NCBI GenBank assembly: GCA_015680685.1
Contig: MNCI01010115.1
Location: 194,778-258,777, forward strand
Direction: 5' to 3'
DNA from: Gnetum montanum
Lineage: Eukaryota > Streptophyta > Gnetopsida > Gnetales > Gnetaceae
Length of the DNA: 64,000 bases
Position numbers and translations under genes: made by a program. This document shows positions 47,261 through 60,489 of the stretch, one piece after another (the stretch's first letter is position 1; each line of letters starts with the position of its first letter). The notes under the pieces are model-generated. The model made no database searches and was not told the DNA's origin. It was given only the letters and a program-made list of their open reading frames with translations.

Positions 47261-50015
47261 CTACCCAATTTCTATGTCCAAACCTATTGCCTATGTACCA
47301 ACATTGCTTATAACTAAAAAATATTGAAATATCTAAAATAGTTTGGGCATATTTTTTTAATCCCCTTTTGGCTACCAAAACCAATGCTAACATCCATTCA
47401 TCCTACCACCAAATCCCAATATGGAAGTTGTAGCTGTTTGGATTTTTAGAATTTTCATAGTAGTTGCTATGAATTTTAAAGCTAGCTTTGGTATCTTACC
47501 TAGACTTTAGGCTTTTTTGCTACAAAAAGTTTTCAATTAGGTTAGTGTTGATGATTTCATCACCCAAAACCATCCCCCCCTATTGTAAAAATTTTTTAGT
47601 AGGGTTAACGTTAATAGCTTGCTAAAACACATATTTTTGAAAAATCAAAGTTGCCATTTTTATAATACTCAAATGATAAATTTAACCTTAGCATTTAGTT
47701 CAAAAGGGTGAAAAATGTTGGATATTACTATTCATATGTTGAAAAATTACATTTTATGTTCAAGTTATGCTAAAATTAAATTTTTGAGGATGTTGAAGCA
47801 CTATGTTGGACAAGGAGTGAAAACTAATTTTTTGGGTTCCCTGGAATGGATAAGACTTCATCATTATGTTCAGAAGGTTGAAATCTATAGAAATGACTCT
47901 TTGTTTGCCAAAGAAGACTTATGGAATCAAAAGTTATGGCTTCTAGAGTCCAAAAGCTTTTTGATGTGAAAATCAAGACTTCTTGAGAGGTCATACATCC
48001 CAATACTACTCTAGAATGAGAGCACCTAATTATAGAATTATTATCTTTCATACTACCAATGCGTCAAATTATTTCTTTTGAAAATTCCTTCCACATTCCA
48101 AATTTTACACTAACATTTTAATCGATGAAATTTTAAAATTTTCATGATTTAATGGAAATTTCAAATATTCTTGTTAGTTGACCAAAAAATTAGGAGCACT
48201 AGAAGGGGCCATTATGGATGGTTCCGTTGGAGTTCATGGAGCACTAGCATGGGCCATTATGAATAGTTTCATTGATGCTTGCAGTGCCTAGGATGGGCCA
48301 TTATGGATGGCACTATTGGTGCCTATGATGCCTAAGATGGGCCACTATGAATGGAACTATCGGTGCCCATAGTGCCCAAGATGGACCATTATGAATAGCA
48401 CCATTGATGCCTACGGTGCCCAAGATGGACCATTATGAACAACATCATCAATGCCCATGGTGCTCAGGATGGGCCATTATGAACAATGTCATTAGTGCTC
48501 GTGGTGCCTAATATTGACCATTATGAATGACATCGTTAGTGCCCAAGATAGGCCCTTATGAATGACATCACCAATGCCTAAGATGGGCCATTATAAATGG
48601 TGCCATTAGTGCCCACGATGCCTAGGATAGGTCATTATGAATGATGACGTTGGTGCCTGCGATGCTTTGGATGGTTCATTATGAACAACACCATTGACAC
48701 CATTGACATGTAGCAGCAGCAAGCACCAGGAGGGTATTGCATGATGATTGTATGTTGTAGGGTAGCAGTCGAGTGGTACTAGAAGTGGCATAGGTTGAGG
48801 ATGATGTAGCAGTTGGGGATGATTAGTGTAGTGTGCATGATAAGTGGCCAATTATATAAGGGTAGGTTCACCAATGACATAAACCACTACTAGTGAATGG
48901 AAAACCACTTTTCCTTTTCCTTAGATGGTGATGATGTACTTTGTTGCTTTATGGCAGCCACTGATAGGTAGGCAGTGGCATTTGAAGATAAGCAATTGTG
49001 GAAGTAGGCAAGTTATGGTGGTAGCAGATGATGGAGGAAGGGAATAAGAAGGAAATAGATGGAAATGATAGTATTAGGCACTGTGTGGAAGAGTGACGAC
49101 ATGATTGAGCAGGTGATGATGACATAGGGCTGTGTTGTGGCCTTCACTACGAGAGGGCAGTGTCTAGTAGGACCAGTGTAGCCCTTGTAGGTCTTGCATG
49201 GCCTATAGGGATTTTGTGGCCTCTTGTAGGCCAACGCAACCTAAAAATTTTTAATATATATATATATATTAATGTATATATTTTTTGATTTTTTAAAATT
49301 ATTATTATTATTTTATTCCACCTTGCCTTGGCAGTTGATGTGGTGGTTTGGCCAATAATAGGATGGGGGTTTGGTATGGGTAAATAATGATTCTACGCTT
49401 AATTTGCAATCCTAAAATTTTAATTTTTTTTAAATAAATAACTAATTTAATAATTTAATATTATTTTAATGCATGCATAACAAGAAATTTTAAATAGTGG
49501 TATCTCTCAAGCTGTAAGTCCAATTGAGACAAAATTTGTACCACTGGAATTGTCTCAATGAGTACTATGGATTGGACATGGTCTTAGATTTCAAAAATGA
49601 AGTTGTATTTTCAAGATTTTGGAAGATCCACTAACCTATTCCACCAAGTTGATATTACTGAGCTGATATATGAATGACATAATGATTTATAAATGACTCT
49701 AAGTTACTTAGGATAATGAATTCCAAATCAATTTAGGTTATGGTTACTAATGTTTTGGAAGAAACTTAACAATGAGATTAATCAATTAATATTTATAGCA
49801 TTAAGATGGATAAGAGTTACTTGGATCTATGTATTCTTATCTTCCCAACATCTCTTGCAATTGATGAATCTTGCGGGGTATAATTAGATCTTCATCGATC
49901 AATGATATCTGTGAAAGAATTTTGTTAGTTGATGGTCCATAATCCTTCTTAGTTTATGGCTCTATGATTCATCATTAGGTTATAGTCAGCCCATGGTTGT
50001 AAATGGCCCTTGTAT
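47261..50015. other. Region without supported gene (holds the 44-bp array)
   Basis: Apart from the 44-bp array no gene is visible. Positions 49251-49281 hold a TA microsatellite. Positions 47700-48060 contain several short open frames but no recognisable motif. 48700-49250 is less AT-rich and has no frame that I trust. Confidence 0.4.
48195..48690 (+). repeat. 44-bp minisatellite, about twelve copies
   Basis: The core GATGGGCCATTATGAATGG recurs at 48207, 48251, 48295, 48339, 48383, 48427, 48471 and 48515, exactly every 44 bp, then less regularly to about 48675. The rest of the unit reads like CACCATTGGTGCCCATGGTG. It starts right behind a PBS-like site, GAGCACTAGAAGGGG at 48193. Confidence 0.9.
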
Positions 50016-50017
50016 CA

Positions 50018-50035
50018 TGGTTTGCTCTAATACCA
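50018..50035 (-). promoter_or_regulatory. Initiator-Met-type primer binding site, copia-like
   Basis: On minus, TGGTATTAGAGCAAACCA corresponds to the copia PBS TGGTATCAGAGC with a C to T change. A possible LTR end (AAATGTCA) lies 4 bases before it, so an LTR would extend rightwards from about 50040. Confidence 0.5.
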
Positions 50036-52728
50036 ATTATGACATTTCATCCTTCGATGTCATGGAAAACAGAAAATATATGATATATTAGACATTATGC
50101 ATATAAAGAAAATATACCAAATGTGAAATATATGTAACATTTGACATTATGGATAAAGGAAATAAAAAAGAAAGTGCAGAAAGAAAAAGAAAAAAATGCT
50201 TTATTAATATGAAATAGTGTAACTGGATAATTCTCTGAGAGTGTTCCTTGGGGTTTTCTTCCTTTGGCATCTATCCCATAGAGGCAATCCAGCATTACCA
50301 CCATGGTTAGGCCTATTACTTGGCTAGAAGTATGGCCAATCCACTTCCTATCCTACTTCACCTAGCTCTCATGACTTGCCTAACTAGCTTTACCACTCCA
50401 TCCTTGGCATGACCTCTAAGCCTGGGTATAAATGCCATATGGAAAATCCATGAAGGTTGCTTCAAGAGATGCATTCATTGTTACAACATGCCCTTTCATG
50501 CCTTAATTACAATTTCCCTTTCAGGTATTGTTATGATAATAATAACACTTGGTATGAAGAGGCACCATCTTCATTAGGTAGCAGCATCATTTGACAATGG
50601 GGATGTGACAATATTTGTACCACTACTTATCGATGGCCTTTTCTTGTAGTTGCTCCTCCATTGCAATCCTTGTTGTAGCCAAGCACAACATCTTTGTCAT
50701 CTACTCGATTGGCAACAATGGATCCTCCACCTTCACCATCACCAATGTCACACCTTAGGTCATCACTATCATGGCCAACTTCATTGACTATGACTTTCCA
50801 GCCTCGCTCCCCCTTGGCACCAACTACACCTATGTTGCAAAATTTTTCTTTTCCCATGGTAAAGATTAAAGTCTATGTCTAGCCATCCACTACACCTCTA
50901 TCTTCTTACCTTACATCATGTTGCTTACTTACCATTCACTGCTTGCAACCATTTTAACTAACACTACCTACCAACATCCTAGAAAAAACCTTTATTATAC
51001 TTTCTCCTCCCCTTCCACCCCAATTGGAGCCATGTTGGCCAACATGGCCCAGGGGGATGACTACGATCATACACCCTCACACACACTATGGAAATGCTAC
51101 CTAGTGTGGCTAAGGAGGGTATAACCATGCCACTACCTTGATGTCCCATTCCTACTATTGCTACACATCTCTCTCTTGCACTAAGCCAACCATTTTTGAC
51201 TATTCGGGGTATTAGCCTCCCCACCATTTGAAGGAAGAAACGTATTGCATTGTAGTAGTGGAGGTGTATAGAAGTAGGTGATGTGGTGTGAAGGATGTTT
51301 GGCAAGGATCCTCAAAGGCTCCACTGGCTCATCACATTGGTTGTGGAAATTAGTGCATGACTACATTGTGAAAGAATCCATTTTCATGGCTTTTCATAGG
51401 GGAAAAACATTGCTTGGATACTTGGTTATGTGCAACGAGACATTTAATGTGGTGTAAGGTGAGCTTGTTCCTCTTCTCACCTCTTTCATAGGCACTTTAT
51501 CTTGCTTCCGAACAAAACCTTTTCTTCCTTGACATACCACCCATGTAGCTGCTTTTTATTTTTGTTTTTCTTCTTTTTGCAAAATTGATAGAGTAGCTAA
51601 CGAAAATGCATAGATGGTATCCTTGCACTGATGTGGCAAGAATATGTCCTACTACTTGTGTCTTAGATGATTGCTTGGTTGATAATGTTTTAATAATATG
51701 TAATGTTACTTCTAAGAATAAATACACCATACTCTCAATATGACTTTTAAAATATTATATATATATAATATTTATTAAATTTAATACCAGTTTCCTAGTC
51801 TACCTAGCATACCATATTGAAAATAAAATTCACTTGATCTTTATTCTAATTTACATTATTTTACTAAATTTCACCTTAGTGGGCCCACTAAGGCCTAAAA
51901 CTAGCAACATGGCTCACTAAGGCCTAAAACTGGAAAAATATAACCTTATTTGATTGAATTCTTCCATCACTTGGCATTGCTTAGACCTGGGTTAACTTGA
52001 TTTGACATTAGTTGTGACCTTTGAAACTAGCATAGCCTTGATTGACCTTATTTGACATGATTTTATATGGCTTTTACCATCATTTAACCCCATTATACAT
52101 CATTTGACCTATTTTTCACCCTCTTTGCTTTAACTTATCCCTTATAACCTTTATTGATCATGTTTAAACTTTGTTTAACCTTTTATTTAGTATGTTTTGA
52201 ACCATTTAAGCATTATTACTAAAGTATTTAACATTACCATGAAATTATTTAACAATTTTATTACACAAGTACCACTTGATGTGCTTGTGTTATCATGTAG
52301 TAATGAGCCAGGAGGATGAGGAAGCAAATTCAACTAGCCTTGAAGTCTAAATAGACCCCTCTTGTGATTTTGTTAGGCCAAATTAGCCTTACATATACAA
52401 ACCTTAAGCTTGAAACCATTCCACTATACATTCATAGCATCCTAAAATAGCCTAATAACCATTGACCTTAAACCTAGAAACATCATGGAGGGTCTCTAAG
52501 TTGAAATTCCCATCTAGGCCTTCATGGTGAGGAGAAAACACATAGGACCAAAGTTCCTCACTAGAAATTAAGCTTGATCATAACCTAAACAAACCCTCTT
52601 TATGCAACATCAAAGTCATCACATAGTCCTAATTACATCTAACAATCACATGTTTTCCAGTAGTATTGTTTATCATTGTTGATACGTTGTAATAAACAAC
52701 CAATGTTGATGACTTTGATGATGTATAA
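50036..52728. other. Possible copia LTR and unexplained DNA
   Basis: The left part may be the minus-strand copia LTR whose outer end I cannot place; a TA-rich tract lies at 51751-51772. Around 51888-51945 the phrase AAGGCCTAAAACTAGCAAC occurs twice, echoing the Tat array motif. A 14-bp inverted repeat (CATCAAAGTCATCA at about 52607, TGATGACTTTGATG at about 52708) lies just before Tat element C. No gene is supported. Confidence 0.35.
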
Positions 52729-54375
52729 TGAAACACCACCAAATTTGGCCCACCATGTCTTAACTACAAATATGTCTAAGTGTTAACAGAAGGTAATTTT
52801 TTGTTAGTGTCAAGAGTATGCTCTCCATTTCTATGACTATACTTTAGAGCGTAGTTAATGTAGTCAACATAAATATTTCGATTTCCAAGATTCATCTAAG
52901 TGTTAAGTTGGTGGCTGTAGAGCATGGTTGGCATGAAAGAAAAAATTTGGAAAAAATTTTAAGTGTTGGACTATAGTCCATACTATGATCTAGAGCATGG
53001 TCAACATAGTCTACACAAAGACACCAGTTTTGTAAATTCTTTCTAACTACCGAGACTATGCTCTGGAGCATAGTCGATCATAGATAGTTTGGAAGTTTCG
53101 TGTTTTTCAAGATTCTTTTCCAAGTTTCAAGATTACACTCCCTACAATTGGGACTACTCTCTAGAGAATAGAGTGTAGTTAGCATGGGAGTGCATTTATT
53201 TTTGCCAAATCTTCTAATTGTTAGGACTACGCTCTAGAGCATAGTCAAGCATAGTCATGTAAAATAGCCTCTAAAGGCTACTAGAATGTAGCATTGGCAT
53301 TCACATCAGCTCTAACACACCTATGGAAAACAAGATCAAGAAGTTTCATTCTTTTTTTCTTCCCCTTATGTCCCAAAATTGTAACTACACTCGACACCAG
53401 TCGAGATTGTGGTAGCACAGTCCTGGAATGTAGTCTCCAAACTTGCATTTTTTGCATTTTTTAGGTACATGGTGGTCTTCTCAGGACTCACACATGTAGT
53501 TCGGTAGCATATTCATAGTCTTGAAATCTTGCAAAGTCCATTAGAGAAAATTATCAGAACACCATTTGCTTTAGTGCTGAGCGTAGTTGGGTGTAGTGTA
53601 GTCCCAACTACCCCACTACCATGTGGTGCCTGATTTGCAATTCTCAGCAACCGTAACACTATAAATACTCCAACGTTCTAAATTTTAGGGGTTGGCAACT
53701 AAAAAATTTGGTTGGAAATTTTTGCATTTAGCTAGCAAAACTCATGCACTTGGCATTTTCAGTTGGCACCTTTGGGATTTCTTGGCAAGTGAAATTTAAA
53801 GCAAGAATCACTACACTTGGAGGAACCTTTGCACACCACTACAGACCACTAGACACCATGGAAGCCAACCTGGTAGGCCTAAACTTCATTGTAGACATTA
53901 ATTTTCATAGCCTAGACACCCCAAGACTATGACTACACTACCTACTATGCTTTCTTGTACACCATGTACCTCCTCATCCTTCTTGTAGATAACTACACTC
54001 TCCCCATTTTGGGATGGTGCCACTTTCTCTCTCACTTTCTCCTTGTGCATTTTTTATCATTTTATTTGCATTCTAGCATTTTTCTTATATTTTTTTTTCT
54101 ATTTTTTCATGTAACCATGCATTAACACCTCTATTTTTTGGGGAAACCCTTGACTATGCTCACCCCTATTGACATCAATAAGGCTGAAAACATCATGCAA
54201 GCACTTAACAATGTTATAGCCTCACATTTTGTAAGTCCTTGTTCAATCAATAAGATCATTCTGGGCATCTTGTCTTCACCTCCAACATGTCGTCACATGG
54301 ACACAGGGTCAAAGTTATTTATCTATGAAGCTCTTGATGTTTCCATTCTAGCTACTGATGTTTTTGGTCACTAGA
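52729..54375 (+). repeat. 5' LTR of Tat element C
   Basis: It starts TGAAACACCACCAAATTTGG and ends GTCACTAGA before the PBS, 1647 bp. It aligns with the reversed LTR of D (for example 54045-54120 against 56995-57060) and with the start of G. A TATA box is at 53660-53667. The U3 part carries several copies of a palindromic GCTCTAGAGC module. Confidence 0.85.
53660..53667 (+). promoter_or_regulatory. TATA box of Tat element C LTR
   Basis: TATAAATA about 930 bp inside the LTR. The LTR of D has the same box in the same place (57435-57428 on minus). Confidence 0.6.
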
Positions 54376-54381
54376 GTTTCC

Positions 54382-54399
54382 TGGTAGCAGAAGGAGGGC
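54382..54399 (+). promoter_or_regulatory. Primer binding site of Tat element C
   Basis: TGGTAGCAGAAGGAGGGC, the same site as in B with one transversion pair. Confidence 0.6.
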
Positions 54400-55029
54400 T
54401 AGTGCAATTTCTTTTTGTAGTCTTCATTGGTTGTTATCTTGCATGCTATCTCCACTATCATTGCTAGCTTCAAGCTAGCGTAGAACTGACACCCTTGTGG
54501 ACTTGCCAGGGTAGTACCTAGATTTGAGGCTAGCATAGGAGTTGTCTACAAATTGGTGGATGTAGACTGGATCCTATTTTCAGTTCCCCTAGAACCCCAC
54601 GTAGCATCCCCATACCATAGGTTCAACACTTAGCTAAATTTTGGGCACTTAGGAGATCATAGTTAGATCTCAGCATAGAGAGCGTAGTTGGCTCTTAGCG
54701 TAGTAAGCATAGTCCTAGATTTAGCTATTTTAAAAAACTTCTAAAGTTAGCCATTTTTCACAGTTTTTACACTTAAAGCCATTTTTTTTCACATTTCACA
54801 TTAAGTTTTTTTCTTGCAGTTCCCATACTTAAACATTTTTCTGCTATTTTATACTTAGCCTCTTTTTAGTCAGCAAAGTCTACCATTTTCCTATCTTTTG
54901 CAACTAGCAGCCTTTTGCATTTCACCCTTCACATCATAAACCTTGAGTATCCTTTGACCTTTGTTCCAAGCACACTTGTGGTCATAGCCATCGAACAGGA
55001 AAGCTAGGTTGACCACACTGCTAGTCCTA

Positions 55030-56751
55030 CCATGGTAAAGTGAAGGCGATTCATTAGGTTATGTAGCCTACCTCCTAAGTACATGGCATTGAATGACGAG
55101 TAGTATAACTTCATTTGCATGAAGCTTCAGGCATGTCTATTTGTAGAACACCATGACATGAAGGAAAAACTAAGTGATGAGCTCATACACCAAAATAGAT
55201 GGAAGTACTTCCCGTCCATTGTCAACTTCATTAAGATCATCGAGCCCTATCAACAGATGCTCATCTAGCTCATCCAAATTAATGAGTGTGAAGTAGGGAT
55301 AGACTATGAGAAGCCCTTGCAAGAAGAGCATGATGATTTCAAGGATTTTTTAGAGCATGAGAACTCATTCCATACCTTCTTCCAATAGACAACCTCCACT
55401 TTTTTTTGTTCATAGTCTCATCCATTTGTCTTCTTGGAGATAGTGATAATCCTAGTGTCACCTCATAGGTCAATGCATATGGTGGTGATGCACCAAACCT
55501 AGTACATGTGCTAGGACACGATATCTCCATTTAGCATGCCCTTTGTTGCACAACCCTAGCCTGCTCAATCCCCCTTGTTGATAACCATCATTCCTACACA
55601 ACCTTACATGCACATTGTGCACCCCTCCAAGCACCAAATGAATTAGGCATTGCATGTCATGCTTGTTTCATTGGTACCGTCTATAGTGGCCCAAATCATA
55701 GATGCATGGTAAGCCCTAGCTACTATGCCTATGGCACAACCTATGTAGAAAATGTCTCACATGGCCCCATAGCCTACAGCAAGCTTGTGGGCCACACAAC
55801 CTATAGCTAGCATAGTGGACGACACAATCAATGTCGCCAATTGCAACATCCTTGAGCTTGGATTAGGTGTTCTAGCTCATCCAAACTTTAATAGAGGAGG
55901 TTAAGTGGCTCAAGGCTACATCCTTTGAAATGGTTCATGTGATGAACTTCTACTATAATGATCTAATCAGTCCTATTGTTCCACCACTAACACTACTTGC
56001 TAGGGTCTCACTTCCCCAATTCACCAAATACAATGGTGAAGGGGACACCAATGCACAACTAGTGACATTTTGGTCTAAGTACCTCTTAATGCAAGCCTAG
56101 CCACATGTCATGATATGTGTGTTTGTCATGTATTTAACTAGAAAGGTACTAGATTGGTACTATGTGCTACCTAGGTTCTCCATTTCCTCTTTGGAGGGTC
56201 TCCTTAGCCAATTCATCATATGCTTCAATTATAACTTGAAGCTAGAGGACACCCTAGATTAGCTCATGCAGATTAAGTAGGGCCACTTAGAGCCCATGTA
56301 GAAATTTATACAATGCTGGAGAACATCACTCAATGAAATATATGATCCAATTGTTGAAATGAATCTATTGGTAATATTTAAGGGTGCAGTAAATGCCTTT
56401 ATTAATTCAAATCTATATTATCTAGCCTTTCAGCCCTTGTGCCAGCCATTTTCTCAAACTAAGAGCATACAGGATGTGGTGGAAGCTAGAAAGGAGCTCA
56501 CCTATGTGGCCTACAAGGACCTCCATTCCAAGAATGATATGAACAAGGGAAAACAAACCATAATTATGGCAATGGTGGCCAATGAGGCTAAGCCAACTAA
56601 CCCCAAAACAATGACTAGGTCATCCAAGGCCCTAGCCAATAACAAGGCTTCTAGCCCTAGCACTGTGGTAAGCAACTAGCCTACATCATCAATGGCCATA
56701 GGGCAAGCTACCTGAAGGCCCAACTTTTAGCACAAGATTCACTCAAAGTAT
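55030..56751 (+). pseudogene. gag: Tat element C gag remnant, cut by element D
   Basis: The N-terminal part reads ALNDE-YNFICMKLQA near 55090-55135, matching HDEERYNFLCEEIQAKL of B, and continues with FKDFLEHENSFHTFFQ near 55340. The middle is Pro/Gln-rich with many stops. The core is recognisable from about 56040 and opens from 56359 (LVIFKGAVNAFINSNLYYL, SIQDVVEARKELTYVAYK), ending in a Lys/Pro/Ser-rich linker. It breaks off right after IHSKYF at 56751, the point where gag of B continues. TAG at former Gln and Trp codons is the commonest stop. Confidence 0.75.
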
Positions 56752-58383
56752 TTTAATGACAAAAAACATAGATGGTTGGAATTGTACATTGACAGTTTCA
56801 TGGTGTGCACAACTTGAAGGGCCTCTTCGAGGTGGAGACAGGGTGCCTAAAATGGTCTTGTCAATTGGACTAGGACTTACAAGATGTGATACTGAAACAT
56901 TGTTAAGCACTTGCATGATGTTTGTAGCACTTATGATGTCAACAAGGGGTAAGCATTGTCAAGGGTTTCCCTCAAAAGCAAAGGTGTCAATGCATGGTTA
57001 CATGTAAAAATAGTAAACAAAAAATGAGTAAATGCCAAAATGCAAATAAAAATGCTAAAAAATATGTAGGAAAAGAGCAAGAGAGATAGAAAGACCACCC
57101 CAAACAAGGAGAGCATAGTTAACTATAAGAAAGTTGAGGAGGTATGCAGTGTATAAACAAGTGTAGTAGGCAATGTTGTCATAGTCTCAAGGTGTCTGGG
57201 CTATAAAGACTAATGCTCAGTATGGTGTCTATGCCTATTGACTTGGCTACAATGGTTTCCTCTAGGCTATAGTCATGTACAATGTCCTAGGTGGTATGCC
57301 AAGGTGCTTGTCAGTGCTCTGCCTCGAAATTGCTCTTGCACAATGAAATGCCAAGATGTTAATGGATGTCCAAATTTTTCCAACTGGATGCAAAAATTAC
57401 CAACACTTAAAATGTGGAGTGCTAGGGTATTTATATAATTAGGATTTCCATGAGCTGTGAATTAGGCACACCGTGGTTGTGGGATAGTTGGGACTATGCT
57501 ACACCTAACTATGCTCTTCACCAAAGAAAATGGTGTTCTACTCATGTACTCCAATGGAATTTTTTAGACTACCAAAGTATGACTATGATACCAAAACTAC
57601 ATGTGTAAGTGTTAAACAAACTTCAATGTATCTAATAAAATGTGAAAGAAATGCAATCTTGGAGACTATGCAATCCACTCTCTTGAGTGATGTTGAGCAT
57701 ACAAATAATTTTTGGATATATGGGAGGTGCAAAAGAAATGCAAGTTGCTAATATTACTTGTTGAAGATGTGTCAAAGCTAAGATAAAGGCTAGAGTTGAA
57801 TTCTACATGACTAAGTTGGCTACATTCTAGAGTTTAGTTTCAATAATTAGATAGATTTTTGTAAAAAATGTGTTTCCATGTTGACTACGCTAGCTACGGT
57901 CTAGAGTGTTGTCCATGCAGTGAAGAGCATAGTTTGGAACTTAAAAAAAGTTTTGCGAAAGTTGGTGTCTTCATGGAAACTACACTGACTAGCCTCTAGA
58001 GTGTAGTAGGGAGTGTAGTCTAGTAATTAGAAGATTTGAAAAACTATTTTTTCCATCCCAAGCAAGCTTTACAGCTTCCATCTTGACACTTAAGAAAATT
58101 TGCAAAACTATCCATTTGTGTGATGACTATTCTAACTATGCTCTAGAGCATAGTCTTGGTAGAGAGAGCATAGTCTAACACTTAGAAAAATTTGTAGCTA
58201 CTATTGACACTTAGAAAAATATTGTAAATCTAGTCTTGTATTACAAAATATGTTGAATACACTCTAGATAGTAGTCTTGGCAATGGGGAGTGCAGGCTCA
58301 ACACTTAGAAAAAATTCACCTTATGTTAACACTTAGATGAATTTGTAATTGAGATTTAGTGGCCAAAATTTGGTGGTGTTTCA
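56752..58383 (-). repeat. 3' LTR of Tat element D
   Basis: On minus it starts TGAAACACCACCAAATTTTGG at 58383 and ends TTTTTTGTCATTAAA near 56752, 1632 bp. It aligns over its length with the LTR of C. The exact right end is uncertain by a few bases, so I do not call a target duplication. Confidence 0.85.
57428..57435 (-). promoter_or_regulatory. TATA box of Tat element D LTR
   Basis: TATAAATA on minus at the position equivalent to 53660 in C. Confidence 0.6.
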
Positions 58384-60009
58384 TTGGCCCTTCTTTGTTG
58401 ACATCTAGAGTGGCCCAAGAGACATCAACAACGAACTAAAAAATGCCATGGTAGGCCTATCACCAATATTGCTCATTAGTGCTTGATCCGATGCTACTAT
58501 ACCATGCTCAAGAGTGCTAAGGATAATGGTCTGTTAAAAGGTAAAGTGTGTAGGGAGTGTGCTACGGATGGCAAGCGAGGTAAAATGTAAATAGAATGTC
58601 ATGCTGCTAGATGTGGATTCAACATTTCTAACAATGATCAAGGCACCAAGGTGACTTGCTACCAAAATGGTGGCCTCTCATCAGAATGCTTTTGAGAAAG
58701 TTAGCATCCATTCCACTAAAATGGTGTGTTGCTAAAATTATGATCTCTCATCGAAATGCCTATGAGAGAATCGGTGTAGATTTAGGGTTGGACTCATTGC
58801 AAAATTTCCACTCTACTAATTTTTCCTTGGGAACATGTTTTGCCCCATTTACATTTTTTTAAGCTTTTTTCCTTTTTTTACTCAAAGGTGAACCTACTTT
58901 GGGTTCTATGCATTGCTGAATGATAACTATGAGATGCTTTTCATTAGGTGGACTTTGTGCCACCTAATGGGCTTTGGTTTGGTGCAATTGCGTTGTGTCT
59001 ATAAGATAGATGTTTTCTCCCTAGGATGAGTTGCATTACATTTGCTTGGGCTTTGACTAGCACATAGCAGCTCCCCATAGGAAGAGTTGTGTTACATTTT
59101 CCATGGGTTTTTTGGTTGATGCGAAGAGGGTGGCATGTGCATTAGAGGGTTTTGCAAGCTTAATGATGTAGGGGAAGGTAGGGGAATGCAAGAAAGAATG
59201 CGTAAATGCAAGTAAGGTATAGTAGGGGTAATAGGGATGTGCACGTTTGAGTAGCTTGGCTAGTCCAATCATGCACATAAGAGCAATGTGGTGACTTCCT
59301 ACTATGATGAGATGCATCTCTACATGATGACCTCCAAGGATTCATCCTACAAACACAACTTAGAGAAAACAAAAAAATAACCACACAACATGAGATGCAA
59401 GTAAACTATTAGATGCAAGGATGCTACAAATGTTGCAATAGCTGAAATAGTTTCAAGTAGTTGAAAAGCCAGTAAAGGTCCCAGGACTGCAAGAATTCTA
59501 CAAATGATCCAAAGGCTGCACCAATGGTAACTGTTTAGAAAGACTATAAAAATGGTGGGGGGAAATCATGATGTAGGTTCTTAAGAGCTCACACTAATGA
59601 CAAGAGCCTAGAAAACTAGAAAAATTGAAGGGGTTGATAAATCTATTGGTACTCCCAAGCCCAAGCAATGGTAAGAGCCCAAAAAAATTAGCAAAATTGT
59701 GGGGCCATAATGCTACAAGTGTCATCCATAGGTGGTAGTGCTATAAGTTCCATCTAGAGGGCACACTAATGATGGGAGCTCTAGAGGATTAGCAAAATAC
59801 TAGGGGTGGTAATGGTACCAATGTTCCAGAGGTCTCTCCCATCGACAAAAAGTCCATTATGGCATTTCAATGTCCTTGCCTGCGTGGTGAAATGAAGTGC
59901 TTGGGGGGGAGGGGTGGGGGTGTGGGTAGGAGGAGTTAGGATTATTCTTGCTTACTTGCCTAAAGAACCATGCGTGAGTGATGGAAAACCTAGTTTAAGA
60001 TCTCGATAG
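58384..60009 (-). other. 3' untranslated region and PPT of Tat D
   Basis: The PPT (AAAGAAGGG on minus, 58396-58388) is next to the LTR. Two reversed copies of a TGTAACACAACTC phrase lie near 59030 and 59090. From 59560 to 59830 a phrase like GAGCCCAAAAAAATTAGCAAAATT recurs three times at about 90-100-bp spacing. A G-rich run on + is at 59903-59926. No gene is supported. Confidence 0.6.
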
Positions 60010-60450
60010 ACAATGCTATACTAGTTTATAGTCCTAGTGGACTACTATGTGCCAATTTAATGTCATAGTAGACAAGCTGTTATGTTAGTTTAATGTCATA
60101 ACCGAAGAACTTACTATGCTAGTTTATAGTCATAGTGGACTTTCTATGCTAGTTTATAGTCATAGAGGACTTGTTGTGCTAGTTTATAGTCATAGTAAAC
60201 ATGTTCTCTATACTAGTTTAACATCTTAGTAGATGATTAATGCTAGTTTAGTATCATAGTGAATAGGTGCTATGCTACTTTATAGTCATAGTAGACCTAC
60301 TGTGCCAGTTTATAGTCATAGAAAACTCTCTATTTTTATGGTCATAATGGACTAGAGGTCTAGATGCCAATTTAACATCATATTTGATAAGTGTTGTTCC
60401 AATTTATAGTAATAGTGGACTATCTGTGCTAGTTTATAATCATAGTAAAC
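60010..60450 (-). repeat. Tandem array between pol and 3' LTR of Tat D
   Basis: On + the unit reads TGCTAGTTTATAGTCATAG plus TGGACTTTCTA, about 36 bp, in about 12 copies with point changes. Reversed, it matches the array of B at 36400-36830. Confidence 0.85.
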
Positions 60451-60489
60451 TTGGTTTATCTTGCTTTATTGAGATGCAATGCTGCATAC

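Larger units (their letters stand above)
52729..56751 (+). mobile_element. Tat element C, 5' part
   Basis: A 5' LTR (52729-54375), PBS and most of gag are present. The element is cut in gag at about 56751 by the opposite-strand element D. The rest of C (protease, pol, 3' LTR) is not found to the right of D within the window. The LTR, leader and gag are close relatives of those of B. Confidence 0.8.
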
